Position numbers and translations under genes: made by a program. DNA of 64,000 nt from Allopusillimonas soli (lineage in GTDB: Bacteria > Pseudomonadota > Gammaproteobacteria > Burkholderiales > Burkholderiaceae_B), in contig NZ_SDQC01000004.1 of the NCBI RefSeq assembly GCF_004153445.1, positions 62,001-126,000 of the forward strand, given 5' to 3'. This document shows positions 49,961-58,167 of this stretch, piece by piece. Below the pieces are notes generated by a model, which saw only the letters and a list, made by a program, of their open reading frames with translations, had not been told where the DNA came from and searched no databases. Position 1 is the stretch's first letter; the number at the start of each line of letters is the position of its first letter.

Positions 49961-51274
49961 ATGGAAGCTTTTCTATATGAATATGGCAACCTGTTGTTGC
50001 GTTGGTTGCACGTCATCGCCGCTATTTCCTGGATAGGCGAATCCATATACTTCGTGATGCTGGACAACAGCCTGCATGCGCCGCGCGACGAACGCGGCAA
50101 GAAGCTGGGCGTGTTCGGCGAAATGTGGGCCGTGCATGGCGGCGGCTTTTACCATAACCAAAAATACCTCACCAACCCGCCGGAGCTGCCGGCCGATTTG
50201 CACTGGTCGTTCTGGAAATCCTATACCACATGGCTGTCGGGCTTTGCGCTGTTTTCGATCATGTACCTGATGAAGCCCGCGTTCTACCTGGTCAATCCTA
50301 ACAGTCCATGGACATGGGCCGCCTCCATGAATGGCTTGCAGGCCGGCATACTGGCCGTGGCATTTCTCGTGGTGGGCTACATTATCTATTCGCAGCTATG
50401 CCGGCGCATTAGTCCCAACATGGAGCGTGATGGCCTGCTGAGCCTCGCGGTGGGCATCATGATGGTGGCAGTCGCCTGGCTGACAGTGCAGATTTTTCCG
50501 GGCCGAGCCGCTTTTCTGATTACCGGCGCGCTCATGGCGACCTGCATGTCCGCCAATGTGTTTTTCTGGATTATTCCCGGCCAACGCAGGATGGTTGCCG
50601 CGCTGAAGGCGGGCCAGGCACCTGATCCGCTGGATGGAAAGCGGGGCAAGCAGCGTTCGGTGCACAACACCTACTTCACGCTCCCTGTCGTGTTTCTGAT
50701 GCTCAGCAACCATTATTCGTTCACATATACCAGTCCATATGCGTGGATCATTATGGTGCTGTTCATTTTCGCGGGCGCCGTTATCCGCCAGTACTTCGTG
50801 CTGCGCCATATGGGCAAGAATCAGCTTGGCTATCCGGTTGCCGGCGTTGTGCTGCTGGCGCTGGTGGGCTGGCTTGCGGCGCCCTCTACGGCGGACAAGC
50901 CAGCGGCCAATGTACCCGCCAAAGCTGCGCAGCAAGTGCCAGGCAGCGCCGGGATGGCAGAGACCGGGATGGCCGCGGGCACCGCCGAAGAGGCGGGCGG
51001 CCAGGATACGGCGCCTGCTTCTGATCGCGGTGCGACCCTAGAGCGGGTGCATGCCATTGTGGTCGCGCGTTGCACAGAGTGCCACTCGGCCAAACCGACG
51101 TTTGCGGGCATCGCTTCCGCACCGGCCGGCATCGTGCTGGACACCAATGAACAGACCATCATGCATGCCGCACAAATCAAGCAGGTGGTAGGCAGCAAAT
51201 ACATGCCGCTAGGCAATATAACCAAGATGACGGACGACGAACGCGCCGTTATCGCGGCATGGGCGGGGCAGTAG
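49961..51274 (+). CDS. puuD: Membrane-bound urate oxidase PuuD with C-terminal cytochrome c domain
   Basis: A 437-residue inner-membrane urate hydroxylase. About eight hydrophobic segments in the first 310 residues carry the PuuD histidines (R-W-L-H-V-I-A-A-I-S-W-I-G, H-G-G-G-F-Y-H). A low-complexity Ala/Gly linker (310-355) leads to a cytochrome c domain with the haem site C371-T-E-C-H375 and a likely Met415 ligand. It oxidises urate to 5-hydroxyisourate and feeds electrons to the respiratory chain, without the peroxide produced by soluble uricase. The ATG at 49961 has no strong Shine-Dalgarno sequence. Confidence 0.95.
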   Translation: MEAFLYEYGNLLLRWLHVIAAISWIGESIYFVMLDNSLHAPRDERGKKLGVFGEMWAVHGGGFYHNQKYLTNPPELPADLHWSFWKSYTTWLSGFALFSIMYLMKPAFYLVNPNSPWTWAASMNGLQAGILAVAFLVVGYIIYSQLCRRISPNMERDGLLSLAVGIMMVAVAWLTVQIFPGRAAFLITGALMATCMSANVFFWIIPGQRRMVAALKAGQAPDPLDGKRGKQRSVHNTYFTLPVVFLMLSNHYSFTYTSPYAWIIMVLFIFAGAVIRQYFVLRHMGKNQLGYPVAGVVLLALVGWLAAPSTADKPAANVPAKAAQQVPGSAGMAETGMAAGTAEEAGGQDTAPASDRGATLERVHAIVVARCTECHSAKPTFAGIASAPAGIVLDTNEQTIMHAAQIKQVVGSKYMPLGNITKMTDDERAVIAAWAGQ

Positions 51275-51448
51275 CGCTCTTGAGGCTGGCATTTTGCCCG
51301 CTGTGCTTGTGCGCATGCTGAATGCGCGCTGCCTGCCCCCGAGGCGCAGGTTGCGCAGTGGTCGTTCTGGCGCTGGACTGTCATCATGCGGTCAGGTTAT
51401 TGTTGCAGTATTGCGGCGATACCGTTCCGGGTGCTGAAAGGACTGGCC

Positions 51449-51736
51449 ATGAAAAACCAGCTCAAACTCGTGGGCGCGCCTTCCGCCTTGCTCCTGCTCG
51501 AGGGCTGGTCTGCTGTGGAAGGGCGCGATGCGATCCACAAGGTCTTCACGTTCAAGACGTTCAATGACGCTTTCGGCTTCATGACGCAGGTAGCAATGCA
51601 GGCTGAGAAGCTCGATCATCATCCCGAGTGGTTCAATGTCTACAACCGGGTGGAGGTCACGTTGTCTACACATGATGCCAAGGGCGTTACCGAGCGGGAC
51701 GTGTCTTTGGCGCTGTTCATGGATCAGATTGCGTAG
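51449..51736 (+). CDS. phhB: 4a-hydroxytetrahydrobiopterin dehydratase (PCD/DCoH family)
   Basis: A 95-residue pterin-4a-carbinolamine dehydratase. The signature [13 protein letters not shown] with [10 protein letters not shown] shows the catalytic histidines. ATG 51449 has AAGGA about 7 nt ahead; the extension to 51386 adds nothing family-like. PhhA (phenylalanine hydroxylase) is not nearby. In many bacteria orphan PCD proteins are linked to molybdopterin enzymes, which would fit the nearby xanthine dehydrogenase, but that is inference. Confidence 0.88.
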   Translation: MKNQLKLVGAPSALLLLEGWSAVEGRDAIHKVFTFKTFNDAFGFMTQVAMQAEKLDHHPEWFNVYNRVEVTLSTHDAKGVTERDVSLALFMDQIA

Positions 51737-51763
51737 TGGGCGTGAGAAATGCATGGCTTTTGC

Positions 51764-51871
51764 TCCGATTTGCCGGAATATGTGTGTGCCGACCGGGATG
51801 TAAAGCCAGGCGAGATGGTTCGGGTGCGCGTGACGGACTCGGATGAGTATGACCTGCCAGGCGCCCAAGTG
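51764..51871 (+). pseudogene. Decayed 3' end of a rimO-like gene
   Basis: One frame reads D-L-P-E, then Y-V-C-A-D-R-D-V-K-P-G-E-M-V-R-V-R-V-T-D, then S-D-E-Y-D-L-P-G-A-Q-V. This matches the C-terminal TRAM domain of RimO (ribosomal protein S12 methylthiotransferase), whose end has D-A-P-E-I-D-G-x-V-Y, V-K-P-G-D and A-D-E-Y-D-L-W-G. The core I-D-G appears deleted, the invariant W is replaced by P, and no radical-SAM part lies upstream, where phhB sits. The frame has no credible start and later runs antisense into the next gene. The rest of 51737-52023 holds nothing else I can identify. Confidence 0.65.
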
Positions 51872-52023
51872 TACGACACGGTAACGAAACTTTACAAGAC
51901 AGTCCAGGCACTGCCAGCGGTACTGCAGGGTGCGCGGGCCAGACGTCGTTTCCGCAAATGTCGCGGCGCCTTGGCCAGCCTGCGGGTCCGGACAAATGGT
52001 CGCGGGCCGGCAGGCATGGCATC

Positions 52024-52995
52024 TCAGGCAGGCGCGGGGGCCAACCAGGCCACGAGAATAGAGACGCTGAGCAATGACAGCACGGTGGAGATCAGGATGG
52101 CCTGCGAGGCCACGGCAGGTTCGCGGTCATAGAGTTGCGCAAGCATGAAGGGGCCGGTGCCGACCGGCAGGGCGGCAAGCAGCACGGCGGACGCAGCCCA
52201 TAGGGGCGGCATGCTGAATATCCAGTAGGCCAATATGTAGGCGGCCAGGGGATGCAGCAGCAGCTTCAGGCCGACTATGGACCATACTGTGGCGCGACGT
52301 TCGGTGGCGCGGCGCTGGGAAAGAAATAGCCCTATGGTGACAAGTGCGCAGGGGCTGGCGGCGGCGCCAAGCAGGCCGGTGAGCTGTTCGATGGCATAAG
52401 GCAGCGGCCACCGCATCGCGGACACGGCCAGCCCCAGCAGAGGGGCTGCCACAAGCGGGTTTCGCAAGAGGGAGACAACCACTTTGCTCACAGTGCGGCA
52501 CAGTGCTGGACGGCTTGCGCTGCCGTCGTGCTCGGCGGCTTTGGCCTGCAGATCGAATTCAATCAGGACGATGGAAAAGGCGAACAGCCCGCAGGCTGTC
52601 AGCAATGTATTCAGTATGACCGGCGGCAGGCCGGCCTCGCCGAATACCATGAGACACAGAGGTATGCCCATGAAACCGGCATTGGAATAGGAGGCGGCAA
52701 GGGCTTCGATGCTGGCATCGCCAAGCCGGCGGGGCCTGCGGCGGCCCAACAGCCAGGCGGCCAGAAAGCATAGGGCAATCGCAAGCATCGTGGCGGCAAT
52801 GTAGCCCCACTGGCTGACGGCCTCCCAGCCGACCTTGGCCATGGATTCGAACAGGAGGGCGGGCAGCGCCATCCAGACCACAAATTTGTTGAGGCTGTCG
52901 ACGGCGCCGGGGCCCAACAGGCGCTTGCGGCCAGCGGCATAGCCAAGAAGAATCAGCGCGAACAGAGGAAGAACGGCATTGACGATTATGGTCAA
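52024..52995 (-). CDS. AEC-family transporter (auxin efflux carrier-like)
   Basis: A membrane protein of about 323 residues with ten helices. The N-terminal I-V-N-A-V-L-P-L-F-A-L-I-L-L-G-Y and S-L-N-K-F-V-V-W-M-A-L-P-A-L-L-F are standard AEC blocks. No ATG is available; TTG 52995 gives the usual short N-terminus and has GGA 6 nt before, while TTG 53019 is an alternative. Bacterial members such as MdcF or MleP export or import carboxylates. The substrate is unknown and no biosynthetic partner is adjacent. Confidence 0.87.
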   Translation of the reverse strand: MTIIVNAVLPLFALILLGYAAGRKRLLGPGAVDSLNKFVVWMALPALLFESMAKVGWEAVSQWGYIAATMLAIALCFLAAWLLGRRRPRRLGDASIEALAASYSNAGFMGIPLCLMVFGEAGLPPVILNTLLTACGLFAFSIVLIEFDLQAKAAEHDGSASRPALCRTVSKVVVSLLRNPLVAAPLLGLAVSAMRWPLPYAIEQLTGLLGAAASPCALVTIGLFLSQRRATERRATVWSIVGLKLLLHPLAAYILAYWIFSMPPLWAASAVLLAALPVGTGPFMLAQLYDREPAVASQAILISTVLSLLSVSILVAWLAPAPA

Positions 52996-53138
52996 AAGAC
53001 ATCCAGCGAAGAGAAACAAGGATGTATTAGAACAAATACAGGCAGCATCCGGTTACCGTGCCCCGTGCCGGCCCGTGCGCGTCGCGCCATAACATGTCAT
53101 AGTTGCTTTCTACACTCGGATATTTCCAGGTTGCTGTC

Positions 53139-54638
53139 ATGTACGATTCCGACGACTCTCTTTCCTCCACGCTGTTGCCGGCGGTCATTCCTTTCGCAAG
53201 CTACACCGATGCGCGACAAGCGGTGCGGCGCCTGGTCGAAATCTATGATCGCAATACAGCCTTTATTCGCGACGGATTTGCCAACTACCTGTCGCAGGGC
53301 CCTTCCGGGCGCCGCGTGCGCGCGTACTACCCGGCGCTGCGCATACGCGTGAGCACCTACCAGGAAGTGGACAGCCGACTGTCTTACGGCCATGTTGTCG
53401 AGCCCGGCATGTACGTCACCACGGTGACTCAACCTTCGCTGTATTACGACTATCTGCTTGAACAGATCAGCTTGCTGCTGCGCAACCATGGCGTGCCTGT
53501 TGAGGTAGGCGAATCAGACATGCCGATTCCTGTTCACTTTTCCTTTGTGGACGGCAAGTATGTCGAAGGGGTGTACTCGGATTCGCTGCTGGGCGAAGCC
53601 ATGCGCGATCATTTCGATGTGCCGGACCTGGCCGTCACAGATGATGCCATCGTCAACGGAACCTGGATCGGTAAACACGGCGAGGCGCAGCCTTTGGCGC
53701 CCTTCACCGCGCCACGCATCGACTACTCCCTGCACAGGCTGCAGCACTATACCGCCACGGCGCCCGAGCATTTCCAGAATTTTGTGCTTTTTACCAATTA
53801 TCAGTTCTATGTCGATGAGTTCTGCAACTGGGCGCGCGATACGCTCGCGCGCGGCGAAGGCGGCTATACCGCATTGGTCGAACCCGGCAACCGCATCACC
53901 GTGCCGGGGCCGAGCCAGCAGCCTTCGGGCATGCCGCTGAGCCGCATTCCCCAGATGCCGTCCTATCATCTTGTGCGTGAGGGGCATGGCGGCATTACCC
54001 TTATCAACATTGGCATAGGCCCAGCCAATGCCAAGACCATCACCGACCATGTTGCCGTGCTCCGACCCTCCGCTTGGCTGATGCTGGGCCATTGTGCCGG
54101 CCTGCGCACTACGCAGCGACTGGGTGACTATGTGCTTGCCCATGGCTACGTCAGGCAGGACCATGTGCTGGACGATGATCTGCCCATTTGGGTTCCGGTG
54201 CCCCCGCTGGCGGAGATCCAGGTGGCGCTGGAACAGGCTGTGGCCGATGTCTCGGGCTTGTCGGGCTGGGAGCTCAAGCGCATCATGCGCACCGGCACGG
54301 TGGCATCGACCGACAATCGAAACTGGGAACTGCGCGATAACGCCGAGCCCGTTCGCCAGCTGTCGCAGTCGCGCGCAATTGCCATGGACATGGAGTCGGC
54401 GGCCATTGCTGCCAATGGTTTTCGCTTTCGTGTGCCTTATGGAACGCTGCTGTGCGTATCCGACAAGCCGCTGCATGGCGAACTGAAGCTTCCAGGCATG
54501 GCCAGCGACTTCTATCGCAAGCAAGTGGGTCAACATCTGCAGATCGGCATCCGGGCACTGGAGTTGTTGCGCGACATGCCGCGTGAGCGGCTGCACTCGC
54601 GCAAGCTGCGCAGTTTCATCGAGACGGCATTCAAGTAG
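53139..54638 (+). CDS. amn: AMP nucleosidase
   Basis: A 499-residue enzyme that splits AMP into adenine and ribose 5-phosphate. An N-terminal Amn domain (about 20-170, with R-V-R-A-Y-Y-P-A-L-R-I-R) is followed by the nucleoside-phosphorylase-like catalytic domain: I-N-I-G-I-G-P-A-N-A-K-T-I-T-D-H, A-M-D-M-E-S-A-A-I-A-A-N-G and V-S-D-K-P-L-H-G-E. ATG 53139 was preferred to the TTG at 53103. It probably supplies purine bases to salvage or to the catabolic genes upstream. An adenine deaminase was not found here. Confidence 0.94.
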   Translation: MYDSDDSLSSTLLPAVIPFASYTDARQAVRRLVEIYDRNTAFIRDGFANYLSQGPSGRRVRAYYPALRIRVSTYQEVDSRLSYGHVVEPGMYVTTVTQPSLYYDYLLEQISLLLRNHGVPVEVGESDMPIPVHFSFVDGKYVEGVYSDSLLGEAMRDHFDVPDLAVTDDAIVNGTWIGKHGEAQPLAPFTAPRIDYSLHRLQHYTATAPEHFQNFVLFTNYQFYVDEFCNWARDTLARGEGGYTALVEPGNRITVPGPSQQPSGMPLSRIPQMPSYHLVREGHGGITLINIGIGPANAKTITDHVAVLRPSAWLMLGHCAGLRTTQRLGDYVLAHGYVRQDHVLDDDLPIWVPVPPLAEIQVALEQAVADVSGLSGWELKRIMRTGTVASTDNRNWELRDNAEPVRQLSQSRAIAMDMESAAIAANGFRFRVPYGTLLCVSDKPLHGELKLPGMASDFYRKQVGQHLQIGIRALELLRDMPRERLHSRKLRSFIETAFK

Positions 54639-54722
54639 CACACGCAAAAATAGCGCACCGCATATGCTGGAAAATCGATTTCATTCATGGCTGCCCCGGG
54701 CAGCCATTTGGAGCGCAATGCC

Positions 54723-55223
54723 ATGAAGAAAATCTATCTGGCCGGTTACGACGTATTTCGGCCCGACGCCATCCAATGGGGTGAAACGCTGAAGGATCTG
54801 TGTGAGAAATATGGATTCGAGGGCTTGTATCCGCTGGACAACCATGCGCCCAGGCATCTGGCGGGCCAGGAACTGGCGCGTTGGATATGCCGGGAAAACC
54901 TAGGCATGCTGCGTAGCGCCGACATCATCATGGCCAATCTGAATCCGTTTCGTGGCGCCGAACCGGACTCGGGCACCGTATTCGAGGTGGGATATGCCGT
55001 GGCGCTGGGAAAGTCTGCCTGGGTGTATACGGAACAAGGCGACCCGCTGGTGAAGCAGGTGGCTGTGACGCGCGTGCCCGGGGGCGGGCCGCATGCCGAT
55101 GAGCAAGGCTACAACGTGGAGGATTTCGGGCTCAATCTGAACCTGATGATCGCCTGCTCGGCAACCGTGGTGGTGGGCTCGGTGGAGGACTGTCTGGCCA
55201 GGATGGCGGGGCATGCGGCCTAG
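54723..55223 (+). CDS. Nucleoside 2-deoxyribosyltransferase family protein
   Basis: A 166-residue protein with the N-deoxyribosyltransferase layout: K-K-I-Y-L-A-G-Y-D-V-F-R at the start, and N-L-N-P-F-R-G-A-E-P-D-S-G-T-V-F-E-V-G-Y-A, in which E88 corresponds to the nucleophile. The family exchanges bases between deoxynucleosides or hydrolyses nucleotides (the RCL branch). Paired with amn, it suggests a nucleotide or base recycling unit. ATG 54723 gives the typical start; 54687 adds 12 residues with no similarity. Confidence 0.88.
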   Translation: MKKIYLAGYDVFRPDAIQWGETLKDLCEKYGFEGLYPLDNHAPRHLAGQELARWICRENLGMLRSADIIMANLNPFRGAEPDSGTVFEVGYAVALGKSAWVYTEQGDPLVKQVAVTRVPGGGPHADEQGYNVEDFGLNLNLMIACSATVVVGSVEDCLARMAGHAA

Positions 55224-56497
55224 CCATATACCAGTTGCTTGAAGAACAGCGTTATTTCGGGCACGTAGGTAATCAGCATCAGGCAAGCCACCACAACGCC
55301 CACAAAGGGCAGCAGGGGCCGGATCAGCCGTTCAATAGGCAGGTCGGCCACGGCACATGCGGCGAAGAGATTGACGCCGAAAGGCGGGGTGACCATGCCC
55401 AGCGCCAGATTCACAACCATGATCACGCCGAAATGGGCAGGGTCCACGCCGAACTGCATGGCTACCGGCAGCAGCAGCGGCGCCAGCACGACGATGGACG
55501 CCGATGTTTCGATGAACATGCCAATGATGAAAAGTGCAGCATTGATACCCAGCAGGAAAGCGTACTTGTCATGGAAGACGGTGCCCAGCCATTCGCCCAG
55601 TGCTGTCGGCACGCCTGCGCGGTTCAGCAGAAAGCCGAAAACCCCCGCATTGGCAATGACGAACATGATGACCGCTGTTGAAATAATCGAGCGGTGCAGT
55701 ACGGCCGACAGCGACTTGATAGTGAGCCTGCGGTAAATGGCGAAACCCACCACAAGCGCGTAGACCACGGCCACGGCCGAGGCTTCCGTGGGCGTGAAGA
55801 CGCCGCCGTAGATGCCACCGAGAATGATGAGCGGCATGAGCAGCGCCAACCATGCGCGCTTGAAGGCTGGCCAGAGGGCAAGGCGCCCTTCGCCGTCACG
55901 CTTGCCATATCCGTGACGGCGCGCATACAGCCATACATACAGCATGAGCGCGCCGCTGATGACGATACCTGGACCGATGCCCGCGATGAAAAGCTCGCCG
56001 ACGGATGTGTCGGTTGACACGGCGAACAGAATCATGGGAATGGAGGGCGGAATGATGACCCCCAGTTCGGCGGCGGAAGCCTGCAGCGAGGCAGCGAATG
56101 GCTTGGGATATCCGTGCTTGACCATTGCAGGGATCAGGATGGCGCCCACCGCGAACGTGGTGGCGACGCTGGAACCCGCGACGGCCGCGAAAATCATGCA
56201 CGTGAGCACACAGCTGCAGGCCAGGCCGCCCTGCATGCCGCCGACCACGCTTTTCGCAAAGTCGACCATGCGCTCCGAAATGCCGCCTGCTTCCATCAGA
56301 TTGCCTGCGAGGATAAAGAAGGGCACCGCGACAAGCGGGTACTTGTCGAGCGAAGCGAATATTTGTTGCGCAATGACTAGCAGCGTCAGGTGGCCGTCGT
56401 AGAGCACGCCGGTGATGCTGGCCAATCCAATGGACACGGCGACGGGAATGGACAGCCCGAAAAACACCAACATCGAGATGACCATCAGTTGCGACAT
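55220..56497 (-). CDS. TRAP transporter large permease (DctM), second system
   Basis: A 425-residue membrane protein with the DctM pattern: F-F-G-L-S-I-P-V-A-V-S-I-G, F-A-A-V-A-G-S-S-V-A-T-T-F-A, I-I-P-P-S-I-P-M-I-L and L-G-M-V-T-P-P-F-G-V-N. Its 3' end overlaps the convergent deoxyribosyltransferase gene by 4 nt. With the dctQ and dctP upstream it forms a full tripartite system, distinct in sequence from the one at 3926-7885. Confidence 0.94.
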   Translation of the reverse strand: MSQLMVISMLVFFGLSIPVAVSIGLASITGVLYDGHLTLLVIAQQIFASLDKYPLVAVPFFILAGNLMEAGGISERMVDFAKSVVGGMQGGLACSCVLTCMIFAAVAGSSVATTFAVGAILIPAMVKHGYPKPFAASLQASAAELGVIIPPSIPMILFAVSTDTSVGELFIAGIGPGIVISGALMLYVWLYARRHGYGKRDGEGRLALWPAFKRAWLALLMPLIILGGIYGGVFTPTEASAVAVVYALVVGFAIYRRLTIKSLSAVLHRSIISTAVIMFVIANAGVFGFLLNRAGVPTALGEWLGTVFHDKYAFLLGINAALFIIGMFIETSASIVVLAPLLLPVAMQFGVDPAHFGVIMVVNLALGMVTPPFGVNLFAACAVADLPIERLIRPLLPFVGVVVACLMLITYVPEITLFFKQLVYG

Positions 56498-56576
56498 GCA
56501 ATCACCGTATTGAGAATGTAAGACGCCGCCCGGGTGCGGCTGTTGCGGCGGATGTGGATGGGCCGGTGCATGATGC

Positions 56577-57071
56577 TCAGATCACGGTGTCGTCGACGAC
56601 GGTATCGCGCGGCCCTTCCGCCCAATGTGCGAGCACAGCCAAGATGGCCAGCCCCATGCCGATGGGGATGGCGAGATAGATCCATGAAATGGAAATTCCG
56701 AGGCTGGGCGTGGTCTGGAAGCGCACCCGCCAAGTCATCATGATGCTGATCCAGGTCATGAAACCAAGAAATCCGACGCAAACCGCCATGATGAAATGTT
56801 CCAGCCAGCGCTTGTTGCGCCCTTTCATCAGGCCGTGGAGTACTTCGACGCTAAGCATGGCGCCATGACGAAAGGCGATGATGACACCCAGCATGACGGT
56901 CCAGATCAGCGAGGCCCGCGTCCAGGCCTCGCTCCAGTCTGCGGGAGACTCCAGGACAAAGCGCGTGATGACCTGATAGAAGCCCGCCGCCACCGAAGAA
57001 AGCAGCAGCAGCTGGGCCAGGACCGAGACGAAGCGGAACAGGGTACGGTCCAGACAGCGGAACAAGGTCAC
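56577..57071 (-). CDS. TRAP transporter small permease (DctQ), second system
   Basis: A 164-residue protein with four hydrophobic segments, including S-S-V-A-A-G-F-Y-Q-V-I-T-R-F and the DctQ block W-S-E-A-W-T-R-A-S-L-I-W. GTG 57071, with AGGA 8 nt ahead, was chosen because the longer frame to 57197 overlaps dctP and begins with unrelated residues. It lies between dctP and dctM as expected. Confidence 0.9.
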   Translation of the reverse strand: MTLFRCLDRTLFRFVSVLAQLLLLSSVAAGFYQVITRFVLESPADWSEAWTRASLIWTVMLGVIIAFRHGAMLSVEVLHGLMKGRNKRWLEHFIMAVCVGFLGFMTWISIMMTWRVRFQTTPSLGISISWIYLAIPIGMGLAILAVLAHWAEGPRDTVVDDTVI

Positions 57072-57102
57072 GGCGATGTCCTGAAGTGGGGGCGCGCGGC
57101 CC

Positions 57103-58083
57103 TTATTGCGTATTGCGGATGGATTCGACCAGTTCCTTGCCGAACTGCTTGTAGTACTGCGGGTATACGGGTTCCACCGCCTTGACGAAAGCAGCATGAT
57201 CCACCTTGTTGACCTGCATGCCTTCCTTCTTGACTTCCTCGATGCCGCTTTGCTCTATGTCATCCACGTACTTGCGCATGGCGACAGCAGCCTCGTGCCC
57301 CGCCTTCTTGAACAGGGCCTTGTCGCCGTCCGACATGCCGCCGTAGGCGCTGGGCGACATCAACACAAGCGCGGGGCCGTACACATGCGCCGTGAGCGAC
57401 AGATATTTCTGCAACTGGGGTAGTTTGGCCGAGACGATAACAGACAGGGGATTCTCCTGGCCGTCTATGGTGCCCTGCTGCAAGGCTGTAGCCACCTCGG
57501 GCCAGGCCATGGGTGTGGCCAGCACGCCCAACTGGCGGAAGGCGGCAATATGAATGGGGTTTTCGGTCGTGCGGATCTTCAGCCCCTTGGCGTCTTCGGG
57601 CGTAACCACCGGCCGCACATTGTTGGTGAGATGGCGGAAGCCTTGCTCGCCCCAGGCCAGTGCAATCAGGCCACGCTTAGGAAATGCCTCAAGCATCTTC
57701 TGGCCTATGGGGCCGTCCAGTACTTTGCGTGCATGGGCCAGGTCGCGGAACAGGAAGGGAATGTCGAACACGCCGGTTTCGGGTACGAAGTTCAGCGTGG
57801 CGCCGGTGGATACGATGGCGACGTCTATGGTGCCGAGTTGCAATCCCTCAATGACTTCGCGTTCGCCACCCAGGGCGCTGTTGGGGAATTGCTCGATGGT
57901 GTATTCGCCCTTGCTGCCGTTCTGCACGGTCTCGGCAAAAGCCTTGGCGCCTGCGCCGTAATGTGAGCTGGTGGACAGCGCATACGCCATCTTGAGTTTG
58001 GTGGCGCCCAGCGCGGGACCCGCAGCGAGCATGCCGGCGGCGGATAGTGCCAGCAACCATTTGGTTAATTTGTTATTACGCAT
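57103..58083 (-). CDS. TRAP transporter substrate-binding protein (DctP), second system
   Basis: A 326-residue periplasmic binding protein. The signal peptide ends near A-L-G-A (residue 27), the mature protein opens with K-L-K-M-A-Y-A-L, and the substrate arginine is R171 in G-L-K-I-R-T-T. The start ATG 58083 follows a GGGGAAG Shine-Dalgarno sequence that can pair with CCCCAATT just after the upstream gene. It belongs to the dicarboxylate-binding DctP class; the ligand is unknown. Confidence 0.94.
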   Translation of the reverse strand: MRNNKLTKWLLALSAAGMLAAGPALGATKLKMAYALSTSSHYGAGAKAFAETVQNGSKGEYTIEQFPNSALGGEREVIEGLQLGTIDVAIVSTGATLNFVPETGVFDIPFLFRDLAHARKVLDGPIGQKMLEAFPKRGLIALAWGEQGFRHLTNNVRPVVTPEDAKGLKIRTTENPIHIAAFRQLGVLATPMAWPEVATALQQGTIDGQENPLSVIVSAKLPQLQKYLSLTAHVYGPALVLMSPSAYGGMSDGDKALFKKAGHEAAVAMRKYVDDIEQSGIEEVKKEGMQVNKVDHAAFVKAVEPVYPQYYKQFGKELVESIRNTQ

Positions 58084-58087
58084 TCTT

Positions 58088-58155
58088 CCCCAATTCCTGT
58101 GCATGAAAAATCAACGTTGTGTTTTACCCGAATCCGCATATGGCGCAAATTGGGG
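58088..58155 (-). promoter_or_regulatory. Inverted repeat that can hide the dctP ribosome-binding site
   Basis: On the mRNA, CCCCAATT (58155-58148) is perfectly complementary to AATTGGGG (58095-58088), which forms the Shine-Dalgarno region of dctP. The two arms are 52 nt apart, within the 84-nt gap after the acetolactate-synthase gene. Pairing would reduce dctP translation. Confidence 0.4.
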
Positions 58156-58167
58156 TTTTCCTAACGG

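Noticed and set aside
51749-52132. 127-residue reading frame as a real gene
   Set aside because: Only about 35 residues match RimO; the rest runs antisense into the AEC transporter gene, with no credible start or ribosome-binding site. Treated as a decayed remnant.
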